Notes: generated from the letters alone by a model not told the origin. Counted from the first letter of the stretch, positions 25,303 to 33,970 are shown. The stretch is DNA of 64,000 nt from Avibacterium volantium_A (GCF_049366555.1 NZ_JBMMGT010000003.1:46327-110326), one strand, 5' to 3'. Program-made: numbers and translations.

Positions 25303-26961
25303 ATGAGTGATATTGCAGTTACGATTAGCATTTTAGCCCTCGTTGCGGTGGTCGGATTATGGATCGGCCATTTTAAAATTCGTGGCGTAGGGCTAGGTAT
25401 TGGGGGCGTATTGTTTGGGGGGATCATTGTTGCCCATTTTACCAACCAATATGGGGTGCATTTAGATGCACATACGCTACATTTTATTCAAGAATTTGGC
25501 TTGATCTTATTTGTTTATACGATTGGTATTCAGGTAGGGCCGGGTTTTTTTGCCTCATTACGAGAATCAGGCTTAAAACTCAATGGGTTAGCTGTACTTA
25601 TCGTATTACTTGGAGCCGCCAGTGTGGTTGTGTTATATAAAGCCGCCGATGTGCCACTTGATATTATTCTTGGGGTTTATTCTGGGGCGGTAACTAATAC
25701 CCCGTCTTTAGGGGCCGGGCAACAAATTCTTGCTGAATTAGGAATGAGCCACACTACCAGCCATATGGGTATGGCTTATGCCGTAGCTTACCCTTTTGGG
25801 ATTTGTGGGATTTTACTCACAATGTGGTTAGTGCGGTTGTTTTTTAAAATAAAAGTGGAAGAAGAGGACGCCAATTTCCAACGCGAAAGCGGTCAGGATA
25901 AGGAAAGTTTGCGTTCAATGAATGTGCGCGTAACCAACCCAAATCTTAACGGCTTGCCGCTAATTGAAATTCCGGGGTTTGAAAGTAAAGAGGTAGTTTG
26001 CTCTCGCTTAAAACGTGGCGATAACGTAAGCGTGCCGAACGCAGACAGCGAAATTTTTCTTGATGACTTGCTCCATTTAGTAGGAGAAGCGCATACATTA
26101 AGAAAAATGAAGCTAGTGATTGGTGAAGAAGTGGATGTGCCACGCTCAACACTCACCGGTGATCTTCGTTCAGAGCGCATTGTGGTAACCAATGAAAAGG
26201 TTTTGGGAAAACGCATTAAATCTTTGGGCATTCATCAAAAATATGGCGTGGTGATTTCTCGTTTAAACCGTGCTGGGGTGGAACTTGTACCAAGTGCAAA
26301 TACGAGCTTGCAATTTGGTGATGTGCTACACATTGTCGGACGCTCTGATGTGATTGATAACGCCATTGCCTTAATTGGTAACGCACAGCAAAAATTGCAA
26401 CAAGTGCAAATGCTCCCTGTTTTTATCGGGATTGGGCTAGGGGTGTTAGTCGGCTCAATTCCTTTTTATATTCCGGGGCTTTCTGTGGCGCTAAAACTGG
26501 GTTTAGCTGGTGGACCGCTTGTTGTTGCGCTGATTTTGGCAAGAATAGGGAGCATTGGAAAACTATACTGGTTTATGCCGCCAAGTGCTAACTTAGCGTT
26601 ACGCGAAATTGGCATTGTTTTATTCCTTGCTGTTGTGGGGCTAAAATCAGGCGGTAACTTTGTGGATACCCTGGTAAATGGTTCTGGGCTTGAATGGATG
26701 GGCTATGGCATTATCATCACCTTCTTCCCATTAATGGCGGTGGGGCTGTTTGCTCGGTTATATCTAAAACTTAATTACCTGTCTTTATGTGGTTTACTTG
26801 CAGGCTCAATGACAGATCCCCCAGCGCTTGCCTTTGCCAATGCGATTAAAGAAGACAGCGGAATTGCCGCACTTTCTTATGCCACCGTTTATCCACTGGT
26901 GATGTTCTTGCGGATACTCTCACCACAGTTATTAGCTATTTTATTGTGGTCTTTTTTCTAA
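25303..26961 (+). CDS. yidE: YidE-type putative transporter
   Basis: A 552-residue membrane protein of the AspT/YidE/YbjL family. Two homologous membrane domains (about 1-170 and 375-552) flank two TrkA-C (RCK_C) regulatory domains (about 190-365). Both membrane halves contain the family motif around GxxTNTPSLGAG / GSMTDPPALAFAN. Such proteins are exchangers or putative channels; substrate unknown. GAGG six bases before the ATG supports the start. Single gene with its own terminator. Confidence 0.9.
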   Translation: MSDIAVTISILALVAVVGLWIGHFKIRGVGLGIGGVLFGGIIVAHFTNQYGVHLDAHTLHFIQEFGLILFVYTIGIQVGPGFFASLRESGLKLNGLAVLIVLLGAASVVVLYKAADVPLDIILGVYSGAVTNTPSLGAGQQILAELGMSHTTSHMGMAYAVAYPFGICGILLTMWLVRLFFKIKVEEEDANFQRESGQDKESLRSMNVRVTNPNLNGLPLIEIPGFESKEVVCSRLKRGDNVSVPNADSEIFLDDLLHLVGEAHTLRKMKLVIGEEVDVPRSTLTGDLRSERIVVTNEKVLGKRIKSLGIHQKYGVVISRLNRAGVELVPSANTSLQFGDVLHIVGRSDVIDNAIALIGNAQQKLQQVQMLPVFIGIGLGVLVGSIPFYIPGLSVALKLGLAGGPLVVALILARIGSIGKLYWFMPPSANLALREIGIVLFLAVVGLKSGGNFVDTLVNGSGLEWMGYGIIITFFPLMAVGLFARLYLKLNYLSLCGLLAGSMTDPPALAFANAIKEDSGIAALSYATVYPLVMFLRILSPQLLAILLWSFF

Positions 26962-26985
26962 CTTTTCTCACATTTAGTAATTTAT

Positions 26986-27016
26986 CAATGCCCGGCTTAG
27001 CTGGGCATTTTTTTAT
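26986..27016 (+). terminator. yidE terminator
   Basis: AATGCCC and GGGCATT, extended by GC/GC inside, form a hairpin followed directly by seven or more T. Confidence 0.8.
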
Positions 27017-27093
27017 TCTTATTTTTGATATAACAGCTAAGTTTACGATGATCTGACTGCTTATTATCCCTTTGTTTTCTTTTTATATTTTTC

Positions 27094-27110
27094 AACTGGT
27101 CTGAACTCTG
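27094..27110 (+). promoter_or_regulatory. candidate FadR operator upstream of fadL
   Basis: AACTGGTCTGAACTCTG agrees at 12 of 17 positions with the E. coli-type site AGCTGGTCCGACYTGTT, including the whole CTGGTC-N-GA core. It lies about 110 bp before the fadL ATG. FadR itself is encoded at 49128-49853. Confidence 0.5.
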
Positions 27111-27132
27111 ATTAGTTAGGCTAAATTTGTTT

Positions 27133-27147
27133 GCACTAGTGTAGTGC
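27133..27147. repeat. short palindrome in the fadL leader
   Basis: GCACTA-GTG-TAGTGC is a perfect 6-bp inverted repeat with a 3-bp spacer, 65 bp before the fadL ATG. It lacks a T tail, so it is more likely a protein site than a terminator. Confidence 0.4.
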
Positions 27148-27211
27148 TTTCTTTACAATCCAACAGCTTTTCTAATCAATTTTTATCAATTTAATCGAAA
27201 AAAGGTTACAA

Positions 27212-28591
27212 ATGACTAAAACAACAATTTTTTCAAGAACATTACTTTCTTCTGCATTATTAGCTGTTGCAGGAGGTGCGCAAGCAGCAGCATTCCAATT
27301 AGCAGAAGTTTCAAGTTCAGGTTTAGGCCGTGCTTATGCTGGTGAAGCAGCCATTGCTGATAACGCTTCTGTGGTGGCTACCAACCCAGCTTTAATGACT
27401 TTGTTTAAAACCAACCAATTTAGTGCGGGTGGGGTTTATGTCGATTCTAAAATTCGTGTTGATGGTACGGTAACCGCGACAGCAGGTGGTCGTCCTGTTA
27501 CTCGTCCACAATCTGCTGATAATAATGATGTTGTACCAGGTTCATTAGTACCTAATATGTATTTCGTAGCCCCAATCAATGATAAATTCGCGATTGGTGG
27601 AGGAATGAATGTAAACTTCGGTTTAAGAAGTGAATATGGCAGCGATTATAGTGCGGGTGTTTTTGGCGGAAAAACGGATTTAAGCGCAATTAACTTAAAT
27701 TTAAGTGGTGCTTACCGTGTTACTGAAGGATTTAGTATTGGTGCTGGCTTAAATGCTATCTATGTTAAAGCTGAAGTTGAACGTACAGCAGGGATTTTAG
27801 ATGACGCACTAAATGCGGTTGCAGCAAGTCCTAGCCCTTATGCACCAATGGCGGCACAAGTTGGTGCAGGTGTTGAGAAAGGTACAGTTCTTACTCACCT
27901 TGAAGATAGAAGCGCTTGGGGCTTTGGTTGGAATGCTGGCTTGGTTTATGAATTTAATGAAAGAAACCGTATCGGTGTTGCATACCACTCAAAAGTTGAT
28001 GTGAAATTTAAAGATCGTAACGCAGTAAGTTATATGCCTTATGGTGTTCAACCTTATGTTGGTGCGGGTTCATTAACGTTAAATTTACCGGGTTATTGGG
28101 AAATCTCAGGTTTCCACCAATTAACAGATGCTTTTGCTGTGCATTATAGCTACAAATATACAGAGTGGAGTCGTTTAAAAAATTTACACGCGACTTATGA
28201 GAGCGTGCCGGCAGGCTCTCGCAATGGTGATCTTGCATTCCATAAAGAAGAAAGATACCGCGATAATACACGTGTAGCCTTAGGGGCAAGCTATCTTGTT
28301 AATGATCAACTAACATTACGCGCAGGTATTGCTTATGATGAAGCAGCCGCTCCAACTGAGCATGCGAGTGCATCAATTCCAGATACCGATCGTACTTGGT
28401 ATAGCTTAGGAGCAACCTATAAATTTACCCCAAATCTTTCTGTAGATTTCGGTTTTGCTCATTTACGCGGTAAGAAAGTCAACTTCACTGAAACACAAAG
28501 CCTTGGTGGTGGTTTAGTTGAAGTAAAAGCTGACTATCGTTCAAAATCTAGCGCCAACCTTTACGGCCTAAACGTAAATTACAGCTTCTAA
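27212..28591 (+). CDS. fadL: long-chain fatty acid outer membrane channel FadL (OmpP1)
   Basis: FadL/OmpP1 family barrel of 459 residues, which lets long-chain fatty acids cross the outer membrane. The Sec signal ends at AQAAAF. The mature N-terminus FQLAEVSSSGLGRAYAGEAAIADNASVVATNPA is the plug/NPA signature of the family. The C-terminus ends in the aromatic LNVNYSF recognised by the barrel assembly machinery. A candidate FadR site and a small palindrome lie upstream; a strong terminator follows. Confidence 0.95.
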   Translation: MTKTTIFSRTLLSSALLAVAGGAQAAAFQLAEVSSSGLGRAYAGEAAIADNASVVATNPALMTLFKTNQFSAGGVYVDSKIRVDGTVTATAGGRPVTRPQSADNNDVVPGSLVPNMYFVAPINDKFAIGGGMNVNFGLRSEYGSDYSAGVFGGKTDLSAINLNLSGAYRVTEGFSIGAGLNAIYVKAEVERTAGILDDALNAVAASPSPYAPMAAQVGAGVEKGTVLTHLEDRSAWGFGWNAGLVYEFNERNRIGVAYHSKVDVKFKDRNAVSYMPYGVQPYVGAGSLTLNLPGYWEISGFHQLTDAFAVHYSYKYTEWSRLKNLHATYESVPAGSRNGDLAFHKEERYRDNTRVALGASYLVNDQLTLRAGIAYDEAAAPTEHASASIPDTDRTWYSLGATYKFTPNLSVDFGFAHLRGKKVNFTETQSLGGGLVEVKADYRSKSSANLYGLNVNYSF

Positions 28592-28628
28592 TTTAAGAAC
28601 TAGGCATTTACGCCAATTTGATTATAAT

Positions 28629-28657
28629 AAGCCTATCCTGCTGGATAGGCTTTTTCT
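28629..28657 (+). terminator. fadL terminator
   Basis: AAGCCTATCC-TGCT-GGATAGGCTT followed by TTTCTT: a perfect 10-bp stem with a tetraloop. Confidence 0.85.
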
Positions 28658-28660
28658 TAA

Positions 28661-28697
28661 TTGCACACTTGTACTATGCAATTCAATTCTTTACAAT
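28661..28697 (+). promoter_or_regulatory. higBA promoter with overlapping operator-like repeat
   Basis: TTGTAC (28669-28674) and TACAAT (28692-28697) are spaced by exactly 17 bp. A TTGCA...TGCAA inverted repeat (28661-28681) overlaps the -35 box, where an autorepressing HigA would bind. Confidence 0.5.
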
Positions 28698-28732
28698 ATT
28701 TTTCATAATAAGAAATAAGCAGAGCAAATAAG

Positions 28733-29038
28733 ATGTTTAATTTAACGGCTAAGCATTTTAAAGATGGCTATCTTTATCGTTTTTTCCAGTGTGGGGAATT
28801 GCATAGCAAAATTCCTGCAAATTTAACGAAAGTATTAGCAAGAAAATTAGATATGATAAATGCGGCAGAAAATCTAAATGATTTACGGGTTCCGCCTGCC
28901 AATCACCTTGAGCTGTTCGAGCCTAAAGAGAATAAACGTTATTCCATTAGGGTGAATAAACAATATCGTCTGATTTTTCATTTCGATAATGGCGAACTTT
29001 CTCAGCTTTATCTTGATCCACATCGTTATGATTTATAA
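28733..29038 (+). CDS. higB: HigB-family toxin (RelE/ParE superfamily)
   Basis: Type II toxin of 101 residues, probably a ribosome-dependent mRNA interferase. The C-terminal half shows the HigB pattern: ARKLDMINAAENLNDLRVPP, then NKRYSIRVNKQYRLIFHF and a final LDPHRYDL. It lies first, with the antitoxin 6 bp behind, the inverted order typical of higBA. An autoregulatory-looking promoter precedes it. Confidence 0.9.
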   Translation: MFNLTAKHFKDGYLYRFFQCGELHSKIPANLTKVLARKLDMINAAENLNDLRVPPANHLELFEPKENKRYSIRVNKQYRLIFHFDNGELSQLYLDPHRYDL

Positions 29039-29044
29039 GGAGAA

Positions 29045-29368
29045 ATGATGTTCTCAACACAGCGCAAGCCCACATCAGTCGGTGAAATCTTACAAGAAGA
29101 ATTTTTACAACCACTTAATCTTAAAGTAAGCGATCTTGCTGAAATCCTTGATGTTCATCGCAATACTGCAAGTAGCTTAGTAAACAATCATTCTAAAGTA
29201 ACTTTAGAAATGGCGGTGAAATTGGCAAAAGCATTTGGCACTAGCCCCGAATTTTGGATTAATTTGCAAAATAACCTTGATTTGTGGGAACTGAACCATA
29301 ATGCACGTTTTCAACAAAGTTTAGACAAGGTGAAAATAGCTAACTATCGCGCGAGTTTTTCGGTATAA
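29045..29368 (+). CDS. higA: HigA-family antitoxin (XRE-type regulator)
   Basis: Antitoxin and repressor of 107 residues with an N-terminal helix-turn-helix (VSDLAEILDVHRNTASSLVN) and the HigA pattern AKAFGTSPEFWINLQNNLDLWE. Two ATGs stand in tandem; AAGGAG lies two bases before the first and five before the second (29048), so the second may be used. A DNA uptake sequence lies directly after the stop. Confidence 0.92.
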   Translation: MMFSTQRKPTSVGEILQEEFLQPLNLKVSDLAEILDVHRNTASSLVNNHSKVTLEMAVKLAKAFGTSPEFWINLQNNLDLWELNHNARFQQSLDKVKIANYRASFSV

Positions 29369-29413
29369 AAGGTAAGTGCGGTCTTTTTTATGCGATTTTT
29401 TAGAGAATTCCCC

Positions 29414-29953
29414 ATGTACGAAATCTATTATTGCTATTACCAATCCCCCATTGGGCGGTTATTGATGATTAGCCAAGATAACAAATTAACCAATTTGGAT
29501 TTAGAAGCTGAGCAAATTGCACCAAATCCGAAATGGATTTTACAGGAAAATCACCCGCTCTTTGAGCAAGTTTCGGCGACATTAACCCGTTATTTTAATG
29601 GTGAAAAAGAAGATTTTGCAAGGATTCCGCTTAATCCACAAGGCACGCCTTTTCAGCAAAGCATTTGGCAGCAGCTTTGCCAAATTGCTTATGGTGAAAC
29701 CACAAGTTATGGCGAGTTAGCCAACCGTATTAACAAACCGAAAGCAGTGCGTGCCGTGGGTGGAGCGGTGGGAAGTAATCCAATTAGTATTATTATTCCT
29801 TGCCATCGCGTGTTAGGGAAAACACGTCAGCTAACGGGATTTGGCGGCGGGTTGCCTGCCAAACGCCATTTATTACAGTTAGAAAATATTGCTTATGTAG
29901 ATAAAGGCGTGGAATACGTCAAACAGAAATTATTGAAAAAGTATCAAAGCTAA
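29414..29953 (+). CDS. ogt: methylated-DNA-[protein]-cysteine S-methyltransferase
   Basis: Suicide repair protein of 179 residues that moves methyl from O6-methylguanine to its own Cys. The active site is IPCHRV (C130); the DNA-binding helix RAVGGAVGSNP and the upstream GTPFQQSIW are typical. I chose ATG 29414, which aligns with E. coli Ogt. The earlier ATG at 29390 directly follows an uptake sequence and has no ribosome site. mutH follows 30 bp later, which makes a DNA-repair pair. Confidence 0.93.
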   Translation: MYEIYYCYYQSPIGRLLMISQDNKLTNLDLEAEQIAPNPKWILQENHPLFEQVSATLTRYFNGEKEDFARIPLNPQGTPFQQSIWQQLCQIAYGETTSYGELANRINKPKAVRAVGGAVGSNPISIIIPCHRVLGKTRQLTGFGGGLPAKRHLLQLENIAYVDKGVEYVKQKLLKKYQS

Positions 29954-29983
29954 CAAAAATTTAATAAAAAAGCACCGCACTTT

Positions 29984-30652
29984 ATGAATAGCCCAAACTC
30001 CGAACAAGCTCTACTCACCCTTGCGCAATCGCTGGCAGGACTCACTTTTGGTGAAGTTGCCAAGGAGCTGAATATGTCTGTGCCACCCAATTTGAAACGG
30101 GATAAAGGCTGGGTGGGAATGCTGCTGGAAACCGCCTTGGGCGCAACCGCGGGCAGCAAAGCGGAACAAGATTTTGCCCACCTTGGCATTGAACTCAAAA
30201 CCATTCCCATTAATCGACAAGGTAACCCCCTTGAAACCACGTTCGTCAGCCTTGCGCCGCTGATTCAAAATAGCGGAATCACTTGGCAATCTTCTCACGT
30301 TCGCCATAAATTATCCAAAGTGCTATGGATTCCCATTGAGGGTGAACGCACCATTCCCCTTGCTGAACGTCATATTGGGCAGCCTATTTTATGGCAGCCC
30401 TCACCTGAGCAAGAACAACGTTTGCAGCAAGATTGGGAAGAACTAATGGAATATATCGTATTTGGTCGTCTTGATGAAATCACCGCGCGCCTTGGTGAAG
30501 TGCTGCAACTTCGCCCCAAAGGCGCAAATAGCAAAGCGCTAACTAAAGGCATTGGGCGAAATGGCGAGACGATTGACACCTTACCGCTCGGCTTTTATTT
30601 ACGCAAAAATTTCACCCACGAAATCCTGCAACAATTTCAGCAAAATGGCTGA
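29984..30652 (+). CDS. mutH: DNA mismatch repair endonuclease MutH
   Basis: MutH of 222 residues, which nicks the unmethylated strand at hemimethylated GATC sites when activated by MutS and MutL. Conserved parts are GWVGMLLETALGA, the catalytic region DFAHLGIELKTIPI (D-ExK motif) and LRPKGANSKA. Length is normal (E. coli 229). Its presence implies Dam-directed mismatch repair. It sits between ogt and a TerC gene; mutH-ygdQ order matches E. coli. Confidence 0.96.
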   Translation: MNSPNSEQALLTLAQSLAGLTFGEVAKELNMSVPPNLKRDKGWVGMLLETALGATAGSKAEQDFAHLGIELKTIPINRQGNPLETTFVSLAPLIQNSGITWQSSHVRHKLSKVLWIPIEGERTIPLAERHIGQPILWQPSPEQEQRLQQDWEELMEYIVFGRLDEITARLGEVLQLRPKGANSKALTKGIGRNGETIDTLPLGFYLRKNFTHEILQQFQQNG

Positions 30653-30722
30653 TTTTCCTTTCCATTAAGGCCAGAAATCTATATTATTGTTCGCTTTAGA
30701 TTTAATCTATAAGGAACTTATT

Positions 30723-31448
30723 ATGTTTGACTGGATCGCCAGCCCCGAAGCCTGGGTGGCTTTATTTACTCTAACCGCATTAGAAATTGTGCTGGGTATT
30801 GATAACATCATTTTTATCAGTATTTTAGTAGGGCGTTTGCCTGCTCAACAACGCCAATCAGGGCGTTTAATCGGCTTAGGTTTGGCAATGGCAACCCGTA
30901 TTTTATTATTGCTTTCCCTTTCTTGGTTAATGAAACTCACTGAGCCGTTATTTGAAGTTTTCTCGCAACAAATTTCAGGACGTGATCTTATTTTAATCGT
31001 GGGCGGATTATTTTTGGTGGCGAAAAGCACCCACGAAATTCACCACGCAATGACGCCAGAAGAAGAGGGCGAAGACCAAAGTGCGGCAAAAAAAGTGAAT
31101 TTTTTCAGCGTACTCATCCAAATTGCCATTTTAGATATTGTATTCTCGCTGGATTCTGTGATCACTGCTGTGGGAATGGCAAGCGAAATTGGCGTGATGA
31201 TTTTGGCGATTGTGATTGCCGTCGGCGTAATGATGCTGGCTGCCAAACCGATTGGCGATTTTGTGGAATCGCACCCAACATTGAAAGTACTTGCCCTTTC
31301 ATTCTTGATTTTAGTGGGCGTGGCGTTAATTGGTGAAGGCTTAGATTTCCACATTCCAAAAGGCTACATTTACTTCGCAATGGGCTTCTCCGTGGTGGTA
31401 GAAATGATCAACATCAAAATGCGTAAGCGTTTGATTAAACGCCCATAA
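30723..31448 (+). CDS. ygdQ: TerC-family inner membrane protein (YgdQ-like)
   Basis: A 241-residue TerC-family protein with about seven helices. The two conserved acidic helices are visible: ALEIVLGIDNIIFISIL and ILDIVFSLDSVITAVGMA. Relatives are linked to tellurite resistance or Mn/Ca handling, but the role of this branch is unknown. I chose ATG 30723: AAGGA lies seven bases upstream and MFDWIASPEAW matches the family N-terminus. It follows mutH as in E. coli. Confidence 0.88.
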   Translation: MFDWIASPEAWVALFTLTALEIVLGIDNIIFISILVGRLPAQQRQSGRLIGLGLAMATRILLLLSLSWLMKLTEPLFEVFSQQISGRDLILIVGGLFLVAKSTHEIHHAMTPEEEGEDQSAAKKVNFFSVLIQIAILDIVFSLDSVITAVGMASEIGVMILAIVIAVGVMMLAAKPIGDFVESHPTLKVLALSFLILVGVALIGEGLDFHIPKGYIYFAMGFSVVVEMINIKMRKRLIKRP

Positions 31449-31461
31449 TGCTAAAATAAAG

Positions 31462-31509
31462 AAGTGCGGTACAAAAATTCTGAAAATTTGCACCGCACTT
31501 TGTTTTTCT
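31462..31509. terminator. uptake-sequence pair terminator after ygdQ
   Basis: AAGTGCGGT (31462-31470) and ACCGCACTT (31492-31500) form the outer stem, with ATT/AAT-type pairs inside and TGTTTTTCTT after it. It lies between convergent genes. Confidence 0.75.
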
Positions 31510-31557
31510 TCTTTTTACTTTTTCCAGCCCTAATTTTTTTATTTTACTTTTATTGTC

Positions 31558-32025
31558 TTACCATTTTCGATACATATTGGCGCACATCACTTGCCCTAAC
31601 ACATAAAGGGTGGAATTTTTTTGCAATTTTACCGTGTGTCGTTGTTGTTTGCGTAAGGCGGCGCGGATACCATCGCCCCAAAATTCACTGTAGTAATCCG
31701 TTCTAACTTGGGTAAGACGATAAGTATTACAGTTGAGAATTTTGTATTGACGCACGGAGCGTGCGTAAAGTTCTGGGCGCTCTTTATACACGAATAAGCC
31801 TTTATCCGAATTAATCACCACATCAAAATGAATTAAGTGCTTGTCTTCGTTATCCACCCAAACCGATTGAGTATCCACATAATATTCTGTATTCGGCGCT
31901 AATTTGAAATAGCCTGCTTTGGTTAAGGTTGGCAGAACGAGTTTGACTTCTGGGGGCGGTGAAGTAGGCGTAGTAGAACAAGCGGCAAGTAGCATTACGC
32001 TAAGCAATAAACCTAATTTTTTCAT
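31558..32025 (-). CDS. putative lipoprotein, possibly CNP1-like
   Basis: A 155-residue lipoprotein with signal MKKLGLLLSVMLLAAC (Cys 16 acylated). The mature part (YYVDTQSVWVDNEDKHLIHFDVVINSD, then a single Cys in ILNCNTYRL and FWGDGI) resembles CNP1-like proteins of unknown function; this match is tentative. I chose the ATG at 32025 because AGGAGG lies five bases upstream and a lipoprotein signal follows; an upstream in-frame extension to 32139 has neither. Single gene, convergent with ygdQ. Confidence 0.75.
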   Translation of the reverse strand: MKKLGLLLSVMLLAACSTTPTSPPPEVKLVLPTLTKAGYFKLAPNTEYYVDTQSVWVDNEDKHLIHFDVVINSDKGLFVYKERPELYARSVRQYKILNCNTYRLTQVRTDYYSEFWGDGIRAALRKQQRHTVKLQKNSTLYVLGQVMCANMYRKW

Positions 32026-32187
32026 TTTGACCTCCTTACATTCTGAGGAAGAACGCTCGTTGATTAGGTTAGAATCATTCTGGCATATTTGAATGGGGAT
32101 TTCTAACAAAAAAAGACGATTTTGTGAGCTGTTCCACAAAATCAGCTTTACATAAAGAGTGAAAATAAAGCGACGTGATAAAATTTA

Positions 32188-32203
32188 TCGCAAACGATTG
32201 CGT
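32188..32203. promoter_or_regulatory. PurR box of purMN
   Basis: TCGCAAACGATTGCGT matches the 16-bp PurR palindrome ACGCAAACGTTTGCGT at 14 of 16 positions. A -10-like TACAAT (32212-32217) lies just downstream, so bound PurR would cover the promoter. An almost identical site precedes purH. Confidence 0.75.
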
Positions 32204-32258
32204 AGGCGTGCTACAATACGCGCAATTTTCAGTAACTCAAGTCATATAGGAAAAAATC

Positions 32259-33296
32259 GTGAGCAAACAATCATTAAGTTACAAAGATGCGGGTGTGGAT
32301 ATTAACGCAGGCAACGCGTTAGTGGAAAAAATTAAAGCTGATGTTAAACGCACCACACGTCCTGAAGTTATTGGTGGATTGGGCGGATTTGGCGCGCTTT
32401 GTGCGTTGCCGAGCAAGTATAAAGAGCCAATTTTGGTGTCTGGTACAGACGGGGTTGGCACAAAATTACGCCTTGCCATTGATTTGAATAAACACGATAC
32501 CATCGGCATTGACTTGGTGGCGATGTGTGTTAATGATTTAGTGGTGCAAGGGGCAGAACCGCTATTTTTCCTAGATTATTATGCCACAGGCAAATTAGAC
32601 GTCGATGTTGCAGCCAGTGTGATTAAAGGCATTGCCAATGGTTGTGAGCAATCAGGTTGCGCCTTAGTGGGCGGGGAAACCGCAGAAATGCCGGGAATGT
32701 ATCATCAAGGTGATTATGATTTAGCAGGTTTCTGCGTGGGCGTGGTCGAGAAGTCAGAAATTATTGACGGCAGCCAAGTGAAAGTGGGCGATGCCTTGAT
32801 CGCATTAAGCTCAAGTGGCGCGCATTCCAATGGTTATTCCTTAATTCGCAAAGTGATCGAGCGTTCAGGTATCGATCCTGCTAACGCAGAATTAGATGGC
32901 AAGCCTTTCGCCGATCAAGTGTTAGCGCCAACCAAAATTTATGTTAAATCCATTTTACAATTAATCAAACACGTGCCTGTTCACGCTATTTCTCACTTAA
33001 CGGGCGGTGGCTTCTGGGAAAATATTCCGCGCGTGTTACCGCATAATGTGAAAGCGGTGATCGATGAATCAAGCTGGCAGTGGCCTGCGATTTTTAACTG
33101 GTTACAAGAACAGGGTAATATCGATCGCTATGAAATGTATCGCACCTTCAACTGCGGGGTGGGTATGATCATCGCCTTGCCACAGGATCAGGTGGAAACC
33201 GCATTGGCGTTATTGCAAAAAGCAGGCGAAAATGCGTGGCAGATTGGGCGCATTGAGAGTGTGAGCGAAGGCGAAGAGCAGGTTGTTATTCGTTAA
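32259..33296 (+). CDS. purM: phosphoribosylaminoimidazole synthetase (AIR synthase)
   Basis: PurM of 345 residues, which closes the imidazole ring of purines by converting FGAM to AIR with ATP. Typical parts are VSGTDGVGTKLRLA, MCVNDLVVQGAEPLFFLDYYATG and GGETAEMPGMY. The start is GTG, preceded by TAGGAAAAA and giving the family N-terminus. Its stop overlaps the purN ATG (TAATG). A PurR box lies upstream. Confidence 0.98.
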   Translation: MSKQSLSYKDAGVDINAGNALVEKIKADVKRTTRPEVIGGLGGFGALCALPSKYKEPILVSGTDGVGTKLRLAIDLNKHDTIGIDLVAMCVNDLVVQGAEPLFFLDYYATGKLDVDVAASVIKGIANGCEQSGCALVGGETAEMPGMYHQGDYDLAGFCVGVVEKSEIIDGSQVKVGDALIALSSSGAHSNGYSLIRKVIERSGIDPANAELDGKPFADQVLAPTKIYVKSILQLIKHVPVHAISHLTGGGFWENIPRVLPHNVKAVIDESSWQWPAIFNWLQEQGNIDRYEMYRTFNCGVGMIIALPQDQVETALALLQKAGENAWQIGRIESVSEGEEQVVIR

Positions 33297-33934
33297 TGAA
33301 AAAGATCGTTGTACTGATTTCTGGGGAAGGGCAAACCTTGCAAAGCATTATTGATGCTTGCCAAGGTGGCGAGATTGCGGCACAAATTTGTGCGGTGATT
33401 GCCAATAAAGCAACAGCTTATGGATTGCAACGCGCAAAAATGGCTGAAATTCCCACCGCACTTTTTGAACGCAAGGATTACGCTGATAATCTAGCGATGG
33501 ATCGGGCTATCGGTGATTATATTGCTGAGCTTGGTGCGGATTTAATTGTGCTAGCCGGTTATATGAAAATTCTAACCGCCGAATTTACCCAACGTTTTGC
33601 AGGCAAAATTCTCAACATTCACCCATCATTGTTGCCTAAATATCCCGGTTTACACACTTATCAGCGCGCGTTAGAAGCAGGCGATCAAGAACACGGTACA
33701 ACGGTGCATTTTGTCAATGAAGAAGTGGACGGTGGTGCGATTGTACTGCAAGCCAAAGTGCCAATTTTTCCAGATGATGAAGTCAGTGATATTGAGCAGC
33801 GCGTGAAATATCAGGAGCAGAAAATTTATCCTTTAGTGATAAATTGGTTTGTTACCGATCGTTTAACGCTTCAAAATGGCAGCGCCTATTTAGATGGCAA
33901 ATGCCTGCCAAATGCAGGTTATGCAATGGATTAA
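33296..33934 (+). CDS. purN: phosphoribosylglycinamide formyltransferase PurN
   Basis: Folate-dependent GAR transformylase of 212 residues. The catalytic Asn-His-Asp set is intact: NIHPSLLPKYPG (N and H) and EEVDGGAIVL (D). One oddity: the N-terminal phosphate-binding loop reads ISGEGQTLQ, where relatives have ISGNGSNLQ or ISGQGTNLQ, so the usual Asn of the loop is Thr. The ATG overlaps the purM stop, so the two are translationally coupled. Confidence 0.95.
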   Translation: MKKIVVLISGEGQTLQSIIDACQGGEIAAQICAVIANKATAYGLQRAKMAEIPTALFERKDYADNLAMDRAIGDYIAELGADLIVLAGYMKILTAEFTQRFAGKILNIHPSLLPKYPGLHTYQRALEAGDQEHGTTVHFVNEEVDGGAIVLQAKVPIFPDDEVSDIEQRVKYQEQKIYPLVINWFVTDRLTLQNGSAYLDGKCLPNAGYAMD

Positions 33935-33940
33935 GGATAC

Positions 33941-33970
33941 AAAGCACAAACTTCAGTTTGTGCTTTTTCT
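33941..33970 (+). terminator. purMN terminator
   Basis: AAAGCACAAAC-TTCA-GTTTGTGCTTT followed by TTCTT, beginning 7 bp after the purN stop. Confidence 0.85.

Noticed and set aside
29390..29413. Upstream ATG for ogt
   Set aside because: It directly follows an uptake sequence without a ribosome site, and its extra residues are not in the family.
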